A DNA stretch of 64,000 nucleotides from Bombyx mori. Lineage: Eukaryota > Arthropoda > Insecta > Lepidoptera > Bombycidae. The DNA lies in assembly GCF_030269925.1 (NCBI RefSeq), contig NC_085109.1, positions 8,680,001 through 8,744,000 of the forward strand, in the 5' to 3' direction. A model generated the notes under the pieces. It was not told the DNA's origin. It saw only the letters and a list, made by a program, of their open reading frames with translations, and did not search any database. Position numbers and translations under genes: made by a program. Of the stretch, positions 1 through 12,161 are shown piece after piece. The stretch's first letter is position 1. The number at the start of each line of letters is the position of its first letter.

Positions 1-576
1 ATTATCATCTGATACAGCAACTTGCGTTACATATAAAATCCTTGAGAATACAATATAGGTATGTTGTGAAAGGTTTCGTTCGATTCTTTTTGAGACAAGT
101 TTCGAGTCTGCTCGGCGGGGTGCTCGGCGTGCTTCCGATGCTTATCTCAAGTTATATTAATTGATATAAGTCGGGGCAGGTGAGAATAGTCGCGAATTGT
201 TGCACAAGAGGCAATTAAAAATGTCGAACATGATAGTTTATGTCACGTTTTTAATTATTATGTTTGAAGACTGGAAATTTATTGAATGAATATATTTACT
301 TACGTAGGTAACGGTAGGTGTGGAGCCAATGTTTTTTAATACAATAACTTACAGCACGGTTAGTATTTGTATTCTTCAAAAACTTAAAGCGTATTGTTTG
401 CGGTTGATCGACGCACGATCTAACTCTTTATCTATGAAATCGCCCAGTGTGAAATCTTGACTGCATTTTAGCAACAGTTGTCTTAGTCTCTAAATTCAAA
501 TGTTTGAGCATCCTAAGACAGAAATACGAGAGGTTGGTGGTTGTCGGAGTCCATAAATATCCCAAGATACTAAAAA
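1..576. other. AT-rich sequence, no gene seen
   Basis: I see no convincing open reading frame, RNA gene or recognisable repeat here. The stretch ends at the A that precedes a Helitron. Confidence 0.5.
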
Positions 577-809
577 TCTATATATATATATATAAATGAA
601 TCGCTGTTCGTTAGTCTCGCTAAAACTCGAGAACGGCTGGACCGATTTGGCTAATTTTGGTCTTAAATTATTTGTGAAAGTCCAGAGAAGGTTTAAAAGG
701 TAGATAAATATGAAAATGCTCGAAATTTAATAAAAATAACATATGACGGATAAAGCTTAGGTCTTTTATTTATCGATTGAGGCACTACGAAGTCTGCCGG
801 GTCAGCTAG
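577..809 (+). mobile_element. Short non-autonomous Helitron
   Basis: The segment begins with TC at 577 after an A (576) and ends with CTAG at 806-809 before a T (810). This is the A/T insertion pattern and TC...CTRR terminal structure of Helitrons. The 5' end runs into a TA microsatellite. The 3' end (CTGCCGGGTCAGCTAG) matches a Helitron terminus common in Lepidoptera, from memory. At 233 bp it has no coding capacity and would depend on an autonomous Helitron for movement. Confidence 0.6.
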
Positions 810-1009
810 TAAATTATAAATAAATACCCCTACTACGTAAATGTAAGAAATGAGCCAATTACTTTTACAGTTTAGTAGTAATAGTCTAAACAAAAAGGAA
901 AGCGAAACGATGATATAGACAAGATCAAAGCTCGATACAGCGATCGGCTATACGACAAGAACTTGATGGCGCGTAACGGGCGTCCAGTGAAAACTCAAAT
1001 GATCGCCTA

Positions 1010-1353
1010 TTAGAAGCCGCGGGCGAACGCGAAACAATCAATAATTTCACCCTGATTCATATCATCCACACTTCGAACAACTTCGAGAAAATACGCGAAT
1101 GTTTTCACTGCACAACCCGTAATTCGATAAGGATTCATCGCTCCGGTCTCGCGATCGAAAACGATAGTTTCCGTTCGCGACGAGAAAACTCGATCGAAGG
1201 AAAAGTTGTTGGTCGCCACCCTTTTAAACATCTGTTAAATACCGCTTCTGCTTTTCTATTTATGTACTCTTGTTCTATTACCGATAGAGCGTTTAATAAT
1301 GCGGCTTGCCTTAACAGTTTTTTGTAACTTTTAATAGTTTTAATGGTTTTCAC
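1010..1353 (-). pseudogene. Possible frameshifted coding remnant
   Basis: Two overlapping minus-strand reading frames cover this unusually CpG-rich patch. The upstream one (1353 to about 1215) is lysine/leucine-rich and helical in character (for example LLRQAALLNALSVIEQEY). The downstream one (1231 to 1010, 73 codons with an ATG) carries on in another frame. Together they could be one gene broken by a frameshift, or two exons. I do not recognise the family, there is no clear splice site at the frame change, and chance ORFs cannot be excluded. Confidence 0.2.
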
Positions 1354-2504
1354 GTGCCCGCGTGTTCAGTTCCGAATGAAATTGTACAAAATAAAATATA
1401 TTTTTATTATATTCAACATTAATTCTGTTAAGTAACGAAATAATCTCTTAGTGTAAAAGCAACTTCAATACTTCAGAAACTTAATACTTGACACGCATTA
1501 CTCATAATTTCAGACACAAAAAGCTCCGAGTCAACCTTAATAATTATTATCTTGGGTAATGTGAGCGAGTGTTGTCATTAAAAAAAATCCTTTCCATATT
1601 CTAGAAAAGATGAGTCATGGCAATAAACATACAAGGCAATGCGGTAAGCATCTTTTAAGATAAGTACAGTTTTTATGGTGTGAATGTCATTCGGTCATTT
1701 CCAGAAGACTACGGTTCGTAGTTAAGTACGTGAAGTGTCATGTTAATTATCACGGAGTTCAAGAAATATACATTTTTAGGACGCGTAGTGCGGTCATGTG
1801 CGGAGAACAAAATCGTCATGATGGCGTACTTAAAAATCAAGCCTGCAATTTCATTCGAATAACAGTCTTAAGTTCACGCTCTTTCAGTTCAAAATACAAG
1901 TGTGAGTACAATTTTTTTTACGGATGACACTGCTCACCTTTTTCACATAAAAAGTACTGTACAAAATACGTGACAATATAGATAATATTTATTTTAATAA
2001 AAAGAGACAAGTTAAAAAAAACATTAACGCTTGCCCTTTTGTACAACGATAATTGGCGTATTCAATATTAAAAATAAAATAAAAAACAGAATACCAGTAG
2101 CCGCAACGGAATTTACGCAAAATTCGATAAACAGTGTCGATGACCGCATTCGGATAGCATCGGAACATCGGCGGCTTCTTTGAGCTAAAATTTAATTTCT
2201 TAATCCTAATTGAATTTGTTTGTTCCGAGTCTTGGCAGCGATAAGACAGATAGGGCCCGTGGCGGTCACTCGCTGATCGATTGTTCAGAAGAAACTAATA
2301 ACCGTCGAAGGTTAGATAGATGTGCTTTTATTATTGATTAGGCCTCTATTTATGTATTGTCCTCTAAAGGTGAAGCTTAAAACGCAATCGTATATCGAGT
2401 ACGAGATTTTCGCAACACATTTTATGGCATAGGCGTTGTTCCTTGTGGATATAGATAATTGTGTGATATTGTAAATAATGCCTTCAGGGCGTTGTTGAGG
2501 CTTC
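1354..2504. other. Unannotated AT-rich interval
   Basis: No gene or repeat is recognised. Short ORFs here lack supporting signals. Confidence 0.4.
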
Positions 2505-2711
2505 TACGTTAGTAGTAGTAGTAACAGTAGTAGTAGTGCATCAGGCATGTTCGCTGATGCGCACACGGATTACTACTTCGCGATAATGCGCAAAAAGGTG
2601 GCATCCATAATGCGTAGAGTAGGAGGAAGCACCAACAACGTCTTGAGGGTACTAGCTGAAAGACTGGATGGCCCGACCCTGGGTAGGTTCATCAAGTTGC
2701 GTGTTGCTTGA
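2505..2711 (+). pseudogene. Possible C-terminal relic of a LINE polyprotein
   Basis: A reading frame runs through an (AGT)n serine stretch into FADAHTDYYFAIMRKKVASI and then a basic segment with RVLAERLDGP, stopping at TGA 2709-2711. The basic, Arg-rich short ending before a stop is reminiscent of the C-terminus of non-LTR retrotransposon ORF2 proteins, but I cannot place the family. The Helitron at 2750 cuts off whatever lay downstream. It could also be an unrelated relic. Confidence 0.3.
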
Positions 2712-2749
2712 TGGGGCTGTCAGGGACGGAGTTGGTTGATTTATTTAAA

Positions 2750-3168
2750 CTAGAGGGCCCGCAGTAGTCGAAATTCGTCTATAATTAATTGAAATTGTAA
2801 GTTTGTACACTATTATGACTGTATTTTATACTTCTATAATCACACATTTCGCCAAGACTACACTATAAAAAATATTAATAAAGGCAAACAATATTTAATC
2901 TATTCTCAATTTGACCACAAACGTCAAGAACAAAAGTTTGACAATAAATAGTATGCATGCGTGTGTGCGTCAAATACATGGTATGTAGTGTGTGTAATGT
3001 TTTCTTTATTGATTTAATGTATCTTTTATGCATTATTTAAAAAAAAATTTAGCATTGTGCACTTCTCTTCTATATTCTCTATAAGTGTGGAAAATTTCAT
3101 ACTCCTCCGTCCGCGCAATTTACGTAAAAAGGGATACAAAGTTTTTGCTTCACGTATTAATATATAGA
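2750..3168 (-). mobile_element. Non-autonomous Helitron, Lep1-like (copy 1)
   Basis: Read on the minus strand it starts TCTATATATTAATACGTG at 3168 and ends CTAG at 2750, with A before and T after. The 3' end carries an AT-centred hairpin (TAGTCGAA/TTCGACTA) about a dozen bases before CTAG, which is the classic Helitron terminator. It shares its whole length with the copies at 22938 and 29608. It has no ORF. The 5' terminus matches the lepidopteran Lep1-type Helitrons from memory. Confidence 0.8.
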
Positions 3169-3290
3169 TACTAACATAGTTCGTAAGTTATTTGTAATAC
3201 TAACACAATATGAGACTGATGTCTTGAAATATATATATTTAATTCTATAGCAATACCGAGTATCAGTCAAATACATATTAGAGACGCATT

Positions 3291-3362
3291 TACTATGGCC
3301 CTATGGGTAATGCGCCCATTGCAATCGTATTGAGGGTTACGCTTATGGTGGGTTCAAATCTT
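3291..3362 (+). repeat. tRNA-like segment, possible SINE head
   Basis: An A-box-like TGGCCCTATGGGTAATGC (from 3296) is followed about 50 bp later by a B-box-like GGTTCAAATC (3351-3360). The spacing suits a Pol III internal promoter. No cloverleaf can be drawn with confidence, so this is more likely an old tRNA-derived SINE head than a tRNA gene. The following sequence to about 3540 may be its body. Confidence 0.35.
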
Positions 3363-3533
3363 ATAGCAGTTATATACATGTCGGAGAATCCACAATTATT
3401 AACACTATCGTCAGACATCGTAAGGGCGAATAGGGTGATTGAGCTAAGAGAAATATTAAGTAAACTGATCACGTTTGTTGTCCTAAAGCAATTTAGAAAT
3501 CTTCTCTTGACGTTAGCAAACGAAAACGAATGA

Positions 3534-3729
3534 CAGTTCTTAGGACGGAGGCACCGCTCTTCAAGAAGGCTGCTTGGTAAGTGTGATGGCGTTTACGTGC
3601 CTGCACCAGCTAGGCTCTGTCGTAGCACGAAGTTAGCCGAGTTCCGATACTGCAATTATGCTGCCATCTCTCAGGAGTCGGGCTACGTTTCGTTTAGGTA
3701 CCAAACTAATGACCGTCTCCGACATACAG
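3534..3729 (+). other. GC-richer segment with open frame, unidentified
   Basis: One plus-strand frame stays open for more than 60 codons, including KCDGVYVPAPARLCRSTKLA and ending HTDFH-stop. There is no ATG at its start. Base composition differs from the flanks. It may be a fragment of an unclassified interspersed repeat or a host exon relic; I cannot decide. Confidence 0.2.
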
Positions 3730-5227
3730 ATTTTCATTAGTAAATACGTGACCAGAAGGTATTTACATACTATTATGGAATGGTCTCCACACATAGGCTT
3801 TGCGTACAGCACTATATAATACTTTTATTCTCAGTTCACACGCTGATAAGTTGGTATTATAATTGTTACACACTTAATTATCGGAACGGATGCATTGACA
3901 CACACAACTAAACGTTTTGTAATGGTCTTGTTTTAAGTTAACGACTCGAAGCGAACGCGATATTTCCGACAGACGCATGGGTATGTCTCAAAAAGTAACA
4001 GCCCGCAAAAATCTAAATTAAAATTTCGAAATATCCGACCTGTCCTTTTTGATTGTGGAATACGTAATTCCTTTTGTATTTTATTCGTAACGATCGTTTT
4101 ATATATTGATAGCGTTTATTGCCATGAGCACTTTTGAATAACGATTATTGTTAAAACCGAAAGTGTTGTTCACACGATCTACTTTTGGGAATTTTACGCT
4201 TTTAATAATTTGTATGACAACGTTTAAAATTAATGCTGCCCGATTTCTGCGAAACGTAATTAATTGCTCGACAAAATAGTCAGATCGTGTTATTTCGGTA
4301 GTCATTAGATTTTCACAGATAAGTATTTAAGTGAGTAAGTTTTACTTTTGCAACAGTTTGTAAAGCTTTTAAGATAAATGTTTCGTCAAATTGGTGCTTT
4401 TTTTCGTCTGAATTGCTCTTCAAAATAATTTATAACATTTAAACGGTACAACAGATTTCATTTTTATTACTGTTAAGTGTTATTAAATTGAAAGTGTCGC
4501 TTTTAAGGACAACAGAAAAGTTGCAAAATTGCTTTAAAAAAAAAGACAAAGAGCTTTAAGGTCGAGCGCACACGATCAGGCGGCAAGGGCTAGTAGCGTC
4601 GTCACTGCGACATCGCCGCCGAGGAAGCGAAAGCGAATCAATCGCCTTTATCAGTAGAGTGCGTGACGGAGGCCATTGTTAGGAAAGGGAAAATGGGACG
4701 CCACGAAAAATAGAAGAATGATCCGGCGGTGCGCTTCGTTGTACGTTTTTGTGGCCGCCGTGACGCATCGCCGCGCGCGTGCTACTTGCGACGTCACCGA
4801 CAGTCACGACCAAGATTAATATGGTCATCGAATTGTATAAAACTGGGAGCATCGCCGATTCTAAACGTTTCATTGACCGTTCGAAATGAGAGAAGCGGTA
4901 ATTGCGCTTCTTTATGCAACACATTACCGTGATTACATGGATATTCTTCACGGCTTCAACGGAAATTATTCTAATTCGAAGCGTTTTAAATAGATCGATG
5001 ATATTGATGTCATTAAATTTGGAACTGATTTTTTTTTTATATTTTATTAACGTTAATTGCTGTAAGCAAAACTCAGACACGCCCATTCATAAAGGCAAGT
5101 ATATCGGCTTAACAATCGACACGATCTGAAACACAGCTCCGAAGGCCACATGTAAAGTTCAATAGGCACGCGCGCATATCCATCAGACCGCGAACATTAA
5201 ACGTCTATGTGGATTTCTGACATAAAG
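3730..5227. other. No recognised gene; CpG-rich core 4560-4830
   Basis: Mostly AT-rich single-copy-looking sequence. The stretch 4560-4830 is distinctly GC- and CpG-rich (runs such as CATCGCCGCGCGCGTGC) and shows no similarity to the repeats in this window. It could be a promoter or 5' exon. No TATA box, initiator or splice donor could be assigned. Confidence 0.35.
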
Positions 5228-5310
5228 ATAAGCGGTTTGAACCCGAGACCTTTCGATCTAGCATTTTACAATTGTGCAACTGCGAAGTTGGACGGCGCGC
5301 TGGTTTCTTG
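5228..5310 (-). repeat. tRNA-like SINE remnant
   Basis: The minus strand carries a clear B-box-like GGGTTCAAACC (5244-5234), preceded by ATCGAAAGGTCTC as in a tRNA T arm. About 45 bases further upstream is a weak A-box-like CGCAGTTG. I read it as the degraded head of a tRNA-derived SINE. Confidence 0.35.
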
Positions 5311-5751
5311 CTACGTACTTTTACTTGGTCTATATAGCATGCGGATTATTAATTAGCAACACTTAAATGTTTGGTTTTAAATTGTATTTAGGGTTGGAGT
5401 TACATTGGTAGTTTTGAAGTAGTTTCAAGTTATTATCATTTTAAGCGAATCAAATAAACGACAATTGAAATGTTACAAAACGGTATTCGAAAATAAACAT
5501 TATTTTTCATTGAAAATTCTAGAATGAACTACCTTTGATCATTTATAAATTAATATACTATGCAAGGTAACATTTTTGTTCGCAGTTACTTATGCAATTT
5601 ATATATGTGTTGCTTATAACACTGGCCAACCAATTCTGGTGTCAAGAAATCATGTTAATTTTTAAGTATGATTTATTGTTAGTCCATTGGCATCGCATTA
5701 CGATACTTCAGTGAACAATGAGATGGCTGGAGGTGCGGGGATCTCGTAGGA

Positions 5752-5882
5752 GTTTTTTTTATTGCTTGAGGGTGCACGAGCTCACAGCCCACCTGGTGTT
5801 GTAGATACTGGAGCCCATAGACATCTACAACGTAAATGCGCCACCCACCTTGAGATATAAGTGTTCTAAGGTCTCAAGTATG
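5752..5882 (-). repeat. Bm1 SINE, 3' fragment
   Basis: Minus-strand tail half of Bm1: 'cttgagacc', 'gtggcgcatttacgttgtag' and the ending with CAGGTGGGC and GCAATAAA are all recognisable, with a few small deletions. Confidence 0.8.
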
Positions 5883-6134
5883 GAATTAAAAACAATTTCT
5901 TTGACATGTATTACAAGATAGTGACAGCCCTAGTTTTATTTATATTGTCTGTAGTGCGGGAGCGATCACGACCCGGTAATTGATGCTCTCTCGGGCGCGC
6001 GTGCCTCGTCTGTTCGGCGGCACCAACCCGTTATAAAATCCTAACACGTTGAGAGCACGCGTCTTGTGCAACTTCAAGTTTAGTCTTTGGTATTTACGCG
6101 AAATTATTTAAATACCTTTTTGGTTATTTATATT

Positions 6135-6476
6135 AAAACAGAGGCTTCGGCGGGTTGGCTTAGGGGTATGTGAGTAGGTATTTAGTGCGAGAGGCCTCAG
6201 GTTTCAAATGGGGCATGTCTTTTTACTGCTGGTAGGACCTCTTGTGAGTCCGCGCGGGTAGGTACCACCACCGCCCTGCCTATTTCTGCCGTGAAGCAGT
6301 AATGCGTTTCGGTTTGAAGGGTGGGGTAGCCGCTGCAACTATACTTGAGACCTTAGAACTTATATCTCAAGGTGGGTGGCACAATTACGTCGTAGATGTC
6401 TATGGGCTCCAGTAACCACTTAGCACCAGGTGGGCTGTGAGCTCGTCCACCCATCTAAGCAATAAAAAAAAGCACC
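6135..6476 (+). repeat. Bm1 body with an unusual tRNA-like head
   Basis: From about 6223 this is an ordinary Bm1 body and tail ending in AATAAAAAAA. In place of the usual head there is a different tRNA-like sequence, with A-box-like TGGCTTAGGGG at 6156-6166 and B-box-like GGTTTCAAATG at 6200-6210. The normal Bm1 linker between head and body is absent. This could be a chimeric SINE or an insertion of head-less Bm1 next to a tRNA-derived element. Confidence 0.7.
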
Positions 6477-6848
6477 GTTACGTTTATGCCTATTTACAGG
6501 AAATTCGTCTTCTTTAGTTTGAAATGGTGAGCTCACAATCTACCTGGTCTCCTCGAGATATCAAACTACCATATCTCCCCACCATCCATCTGTGGCAGTG
6601 GTACCATCATCGTATTATTTTCCTTTCTGATTCTTACTGTAAGTGCCATGGACATGTTAGGGCTAGTAGTTCGTATTACTATGCTGATTAGTTCAGCTGC
6701 GAAGCAATCATGCAGTATGGGACGAAATCAGGCATGGCTGCTAATTTAATTTCACTTCGACTTCTCGAATTGGGCGGAAAAAATTCACTTTGCAGCATTT
6801 TTAGACCGGCAGTCTACCCAGAAAAAAACAGCCGCTTTGAGGAAGATC

Positions 6849-7043
6849 TTGCCCACTGAGTTTCTCGCCGGATCTTCTCAGTGGGTCGCGTTTCCGATCC
6901 GGTGGTAGATTCTGCGAAGCACTGCTCTTGCTAGGGTCAGTGTTAGCAACACTCCGGCTTGAGCCCCGTGAGCTCACCTACACGTTAGGTTGAAGCTGAA
7001 ATAGCCTCTCAAGGCTATCAGCATAGGTAGGAAAAAAGGAAAA
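6849..7043 (+). mobile_element. Jockey-type LINE, 3' UTR fragment (family A)
   Basis: A 5'-truncated copy containing only the 3' UTR seen at 21533-21728: both pseudoknot stems (CCCACTGAG/CTCAGTGGG and CCGGATC/GATCCGG) and the terminal hairpin before an A-rich tail. Confidence 0.85.
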
Positions 7044-7679
7044 AGGGGGAAGATATTTCCGGTTTCGTTTCTTGTAATGACTATTTTAATCATTATTACG
7101 CACACGACTTCGATCATTTATGGCTACTTTCTCACAAATGGAGGTAAAAGTGCATGATTTCGAAAAAAAAACTATACAAAAAAATAGCATTTTCCAATCA
7201 CTTTACGCGTGAGTGCTTCGTGATTTGTAACAGTTTGATGTACGCGGGTGGACCGATGCCTTTACAATAATAGACCTGATCACGTAATTGCAATTTTTCG
7301 ATTGTTTGTTATACGTGACGAAAGACAATTGTTCCACCGTAGCGACAATTGACAAAGTAATTTCTCTATTTCGAATGACTATAGCGTCGTTACTAACGTT
7401 TGTGGTGACATAAATATTTAGGAAGGCATATATATATGAGTTCCTAAGTGAATATGAAATTTACGCACCTAAGTTTAATACTATATTTTGTTCAGTATTG
7501 GAGCAATCAATTTTTTTTCAATTTAATTTTATATTTACCGATATAACGAGCACAATTAGTTGGCAATAATTGTAAGAAACCAAACAAAAAAGTTATATCT
7601 AAAATAGTAAAAACATTCAAAAGTGACGAACGAGTAAAATAAACAAAATTTTAATAACTGATAATTTTTATAATAACTT

Positions 7680-7759
7680 ATTACTGGTGTAGATTGGGAG
7701 AGGCCTATGTCCAGCAGTGGACGACTGTGGGCTGTTGATGATGATGATGATGATTACTG
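7680..7759 (+). mobile_element. Ultra-short LINE tail insertion with target duplication
   Basis: A 66-bp insert (7687-7752) with the core GGCCTATGTCCAGCAGTGG and a (GATG)n tail is flanked by the 7-bp direct repeat ATTACTG (7680-7686 and 7753-7759). The same tail occurs at 40557. This is what extreme 5' truncation during target-primed reverse transcription would leave. The parent LINE family is not in this window. Confidence 0.75.
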
Positions 7760-8130
7760 ATAAACTTTATTTCACTACAATGGTGCAATGGTTACTCCCA
7801 ATACCTGATTTGTACTCCTATTTTCAGGCAAACGTACGTAAATCGATTGAATAAACTGTAATATTATATTACTTACTTAAAATGACGATTTCGGAAATTA
7901 AAAAAAAAACATTCAGTTTAATATTATGATGTGCCATTTTTGAATCAATTTAAAGAAATCAGACACTTTTCTTTTCTTATTATGTTACCATGTTCTTTTT
8001 TAGTTTTCTTTTGGCTTCATGGAAATTAATCCCATAGACATTATTACGAGTATGACTCCGCCCATCTAAACACATGAGGTCAAAATTTCAATTGTAACAC
8101 ATACAAACATATCTAATTACTCAATTAGAT

Positions 8131-8478
8131 CACGTCCTTACGGATCCATCAGATCCAATAACCCTTGCATTAGACGCCGTCAGTTCTAACCCTAGGAGCC
8201 GGTTTAGGGACTCCGGTAACCGTACTCGTCGAACTCGACAAAGAGTTCGGCGTGCTACCTAACCCATACATCAGCCCGCTGAGTTTCTCGCCGGATCTTC
8301 TCAGCGAGTCGCGATCCGATCCGGTAGTAGATTCATCTGCGAAGCAGTTGCTCTGGAGTGGTTATGTCTTCTTCGTAGGCGCTCGGGCAGCTGTTAGTTA
8401 ATACCATCCCTCCTGGCTGAGCCTTTGCTCGCCCACCCGTCCTGGTGAAATTGGAAAGGACCCCGGGCCAACAAATAA
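8131..8478 (+). mobile_element. Jockey-type LINE fragment, sister family B
   Basis: It starts in ORF2: the frame from 8131 encodes HVLTDPSDPITLALD and ends with an Arg-rich tail at TAA 8260-8262. This parallels the C-terminus of the intact element (HVISDPPDPLTVLL). The 3' UTR has the same interleaved stems in changed form (CCCGCTGAG with CTCAGCGAG; CCGGATC with GATCCGG), then a different distal part ending near GGGCCAACAAATAAA. It is a related but distinct family. Confidence 0.75.
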
Positions 8479-9329
8479 ACATTCAATCATAAAAAGAAAA
8501 ACTCAATTAAACAATGTTTGTATATTTATTTTATATTATTATTTTATTTTATACCTGATTACCAATTGTCAGCTGGCACCATACATGTCGCTCTCATTAA
8601 GGCAAATAAAAGATTTTCGCACTTCATTTAAGTAAGTGTACTGACAGCCCTTGGCGTCAAACCTACTTTCGTCCGCTACATGACACGTTTTGAAAGCAAC
8701 GGATCCAAGGCATTTGCGGTTTCCTACTATTGAATATTACACGGCTCCGCGTCAAAACCGCCAACCAGTTCACGGTATTATTTTTAATATAACAGACATA
8801 GGATCAGTTTCGAAATAAAAAAGAAAAATTATATTATGTCCCGGAAATCGGCGCCGTTCGAAATATCTATTTTGGACAACCTTAGCTGAGCTGCGTCTTG
8901 AGTTTTTTCTTGTCGTAAAAGGAAATTTTTCTTTATTTCCGTTTTCTTAACTTGAGTTGCTACGACGTATTTTGCGTTTTAAATAACATACGCTGACAAA
9001 GCAAGACCATACTTAGGAAATTTTTATCTTAGATTTTATAAAACGTCGAACTATTATTAAGCGTTACTAAAAAAAGTTTAATTTAACACACGTTTAGCTA
9101 GCGTTAAATATGATAATATAATAAAATAAATCAGATGCCAGATAATGCTGTTGGATGCGTCGAAACTTTGCCTGCAGCTTAAAGCGTGTTAGTATGCAAA
9201 TTCAAAAGATAAAAGAACGTTATAACATAGTTGAGTTAACGTTGCAACTTTAATCGGAATATTTATCGAACATGTTTCCGATGCAGACTAATTTCTCTCA
9301 TGTCAAATATAATAATAGCTGGTTTAAAA
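8479..9329. other. Unannotated AT-rich interval
   Basis: I see no gene or repeat that I can name. Confidence 0.4.
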
Positions 9330-9603
9330 TTTATTTTTTGATAACCCCATCTTGTTGCGTCTTTAAAGCGGTTAGTTGCCCTCAATTAAGAAAAATAGTA
9401 TTATTATTCGCCAATAGATGTCGGGAAGAGTTGATTATTGAAAACACGAGTAAAACAACATTTTCTGAAAATTAATCGTAGCTAGATCGATTTATCGCCC
9501 CCGAAATCCCCTGTATACTAAATTTTATGAAAACCGTTGGAGCCGTTTCCGAGATTCAGATTATATATATAATAGAATTGCTCGTTTAAAGGTATAAGAT
9601 TTT
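9330..9603 (+). repeat. Lepidopteran interspersed repeat, copy 1
   Basis: About 270 bp closely matching 44425-44713, including GTAGCTAGATCGATTTATCG, 'gaaatcccctgtatac', a TA microsatellite and the ending GCTCGTTTAAAGGTATAAG. It has no coding capacity. From memory the ending is common in Lepidoptera and may be an RTE-type 3' end or a Helitron-like terminus; the class is unresolved. Confidence 0.65.
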
Positions 9604-10719
9604 AGAGATGTTTCTTCTTTCGATTCTGTTCATGTTGCTCTAATGTCTGTTGTTGATAGCTTAATCTCAACATAGCTCATATTTATATAGAATAGTCGTT
9701 TTTGTGGCTGTTACGGGGCTTAAAGAAGCCATTACATTTCAAAAGGTAAATATTTAATGTCCTTAAAGACGAATACAAAATAATTCTGGAATCTCATCTG
9801 ACTCTTTACTGATATTTATTAGAAAAAGAAAATAAGATAAATTAATATAGATATTGAGGTGTTTGTGGTTATGGTCTAATTTTAAACACCGTGAGAATAT
9901 TACTTTAGTATTGTTCACTGTAAGTTCGACATGTGGCGGGTAGCCATCATACAACGCAAGATAATTGACAGATGCCTGAATCTCGCTTACGACATTTTCA
10001 AGATAAGCTTGCATAAATACAAGTTCCGAACAACAACATTCGGACCGTCGGTCTACCGAGCAAATATAACCCGCTCGGTGGAAAATCTTACCTTTGTCGT
10101 TAAAAACTTCCTACAGAATCTTTGAGATTTTTATCAAACTTCACAATCCGACGTTTCACCGTGTATTACAGTGAAACTATGGTTACGTACATTTGTACTA
10201 AATTTTAGACATTATGCCCAAAATTAACCGTCGACCGGAGACAATATAATTCAACGAGAATTATCACCGTCTCCTCGTATTTTTCGCGCTAAGCAGGCCT
10301 ATAATAACGACGTTTTATTGTCCAGCTTTCTTTTTTAGTTTATAACAACGTTCTGCTTAGTATTATTTTTTTTGTAACAAGTATAAAGTTTTTGATAATT
10401 TTTTTTTAAATCAGTCGTCGAATTGGGATATCCCAATTAAAATGCTGTGAATGAATTATTTATTACAGTATATTGATAAACGGGATCATAGGCCGCTTAG
10501 TTTTCAGTGGTTACTAAAGCCTATGCTTGAGTGTAGTGTCGCCACTATGAGATATGTGTTCGAACACACAACTGAATTGTTAACAGCTTTTCCAATAATC
10601 AAACTGAATCTAAGAGTAATCTTTGTGGCGAGGCTCGGAGGATGCCTATTTTCAACAGTAGACACCTGAGGGCTGATAGAACAGAGAATAGAATAAATTG
10701 TATGAGAAATAAGCAGGAC
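9604..10719. other. No recognised gene
   Basis: A 64-codon plus-strand ORF (9931-10125) has no recognisable motif and no splice context. The part 10630-10680 weakly resembles the LINE tail seen at 7687 (GCCTATTTTCAACAGTAGAC). Confidence 0.3.
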
Positions 10720-10930
10720 GGTGGTCCCTAACCGTTCTCTTCATCCGTTTGATGGAGAGACGCACTTCGGTGGGAGTAATGAAATCATCAACTCCCAATG
10801 GTGGCATCAAGAAGGAGAGTAGGTTTGCTACGGTCTCTTCCACCGCTTGGTGGAATGCAGCCTCCGAAGACGCAGGAATGTTAGGAGCGAACTGTAACTG
10901 CAGCGATTCTGATGGTGGTATTATTCGCAC
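10720..10930 (-). pseudogene. Non-LTR retrotransposon ORF2 relic
   Basis: The minus-strand frame encodes VEETVANLLSFLMPP followed by FITPTEVRLSIKRMK. This arrangement (an acidic helix, a proline-rich turn, then 'TPxEVxxxIKxxK') is typical of the region just N-terminal to the RT fingers of jockey/R1/CR1-type ORF2 proteins. The RKAPGxDG motif expected next is absent, so the copy is decayed and truncated. It has a GC content above its flanks. Confidence 0.55.
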
Positions 10931-12161
10931 GATTTCATAATATACAGCGGTAGTATTGGATAGATTTTGTTATACGGCATAACGTGAAAAACTAATGCTG
11001 TAAATCGAAACCTAGGGCACGTACCGATTTTTCTATGTAATATCTAATACGCGTTAATAAAGCTGATTGTAACAAAATAGGTACCTTGTTAAGCTATATG
11101 TATTCGTCGGTAAGACGTTGGCACGCGACATAAATCTATTTAATTTTGAAAATCACCGACCGCAAATGATGATGACATGCCGTATTCATAATCGTCTTTA
11201 TGCGCGTCGAGTGAATAAGCAGAGATATCTCGTACAATATTGGTATGATCCGTCCGTTTTCACAGTAGAAGCCGTGACGATAGTTTGACGGAACATTCAA
11301 TATATTTACTTTTTCTTATTAAGAAGTTTTCGTGGTATATGCAACTATGGCGCGGTTCAACTAAAAAACTATTGACTACCTATTGGTAGTGGTAGGGTGT
11401 ATAGTGGAACTGCGTATTTGCTTACCAATATCCTGTTTATTTTTGTCGCAAAGTATCGATGCGTCCCGATCTGAAGGTTAGTCAGTATGATAAAATAAAT
11501 ATTCTTTTGGTCTTGTAAGGAGACGGCGAGAGGGCGAGGGCATTCCTGATGTTTATCTCTTTAGGCTCCAGTCATGGCTTAATATCATATAAGCCGTGAA
11601 TTCATATAATTAACGCATCAGTACAAAATACTTAATTTAACAAAAACAAAAATATGTGAATAGAAAACTAATGCGAATAATTTCAGAAAATATCATTTAA
11701 CACGGACATACCAAGATTTAATGTGGATGCGATCACATAATATATGAGAAATAAAGTTAACACAACATATTCACAATTGGAAACAGATTCACTTTGGCTT
11801 AATTATGATATGATATCGATAAATTCAGCCATAAGTAGCTAGAAATTAGATTAAGCTATGCAATTACCAGTTACTAGAGATGCGTTTAAAGTACTTTTAA
11901 CATGTTTTCTCTCAAATTACGACTTTGTTAAGTACTTAAAGTGGTCTTGATAATATCTGGCGAACTTGTGGTTATTAATTACTGCAATTATAACGTTGCG
12001 GTGTTATATGCTCGTTTTCTCGAAGTTTCCTTTTTTAAATTCATATCAGCTATTAGTTAATGATTTATTAGATGATTTAGCTCACCTAAAGCGAAGATCG
12101 GTGTCACTGTTAATAATTACTCGTGTCACTCTTTCTTCGATTCTACGCAATATATGTATGA
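10931..12161. other. Unannotated AT-rich interval
   Basis: No gene or named repeat is visible. Confidence 0.4.
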
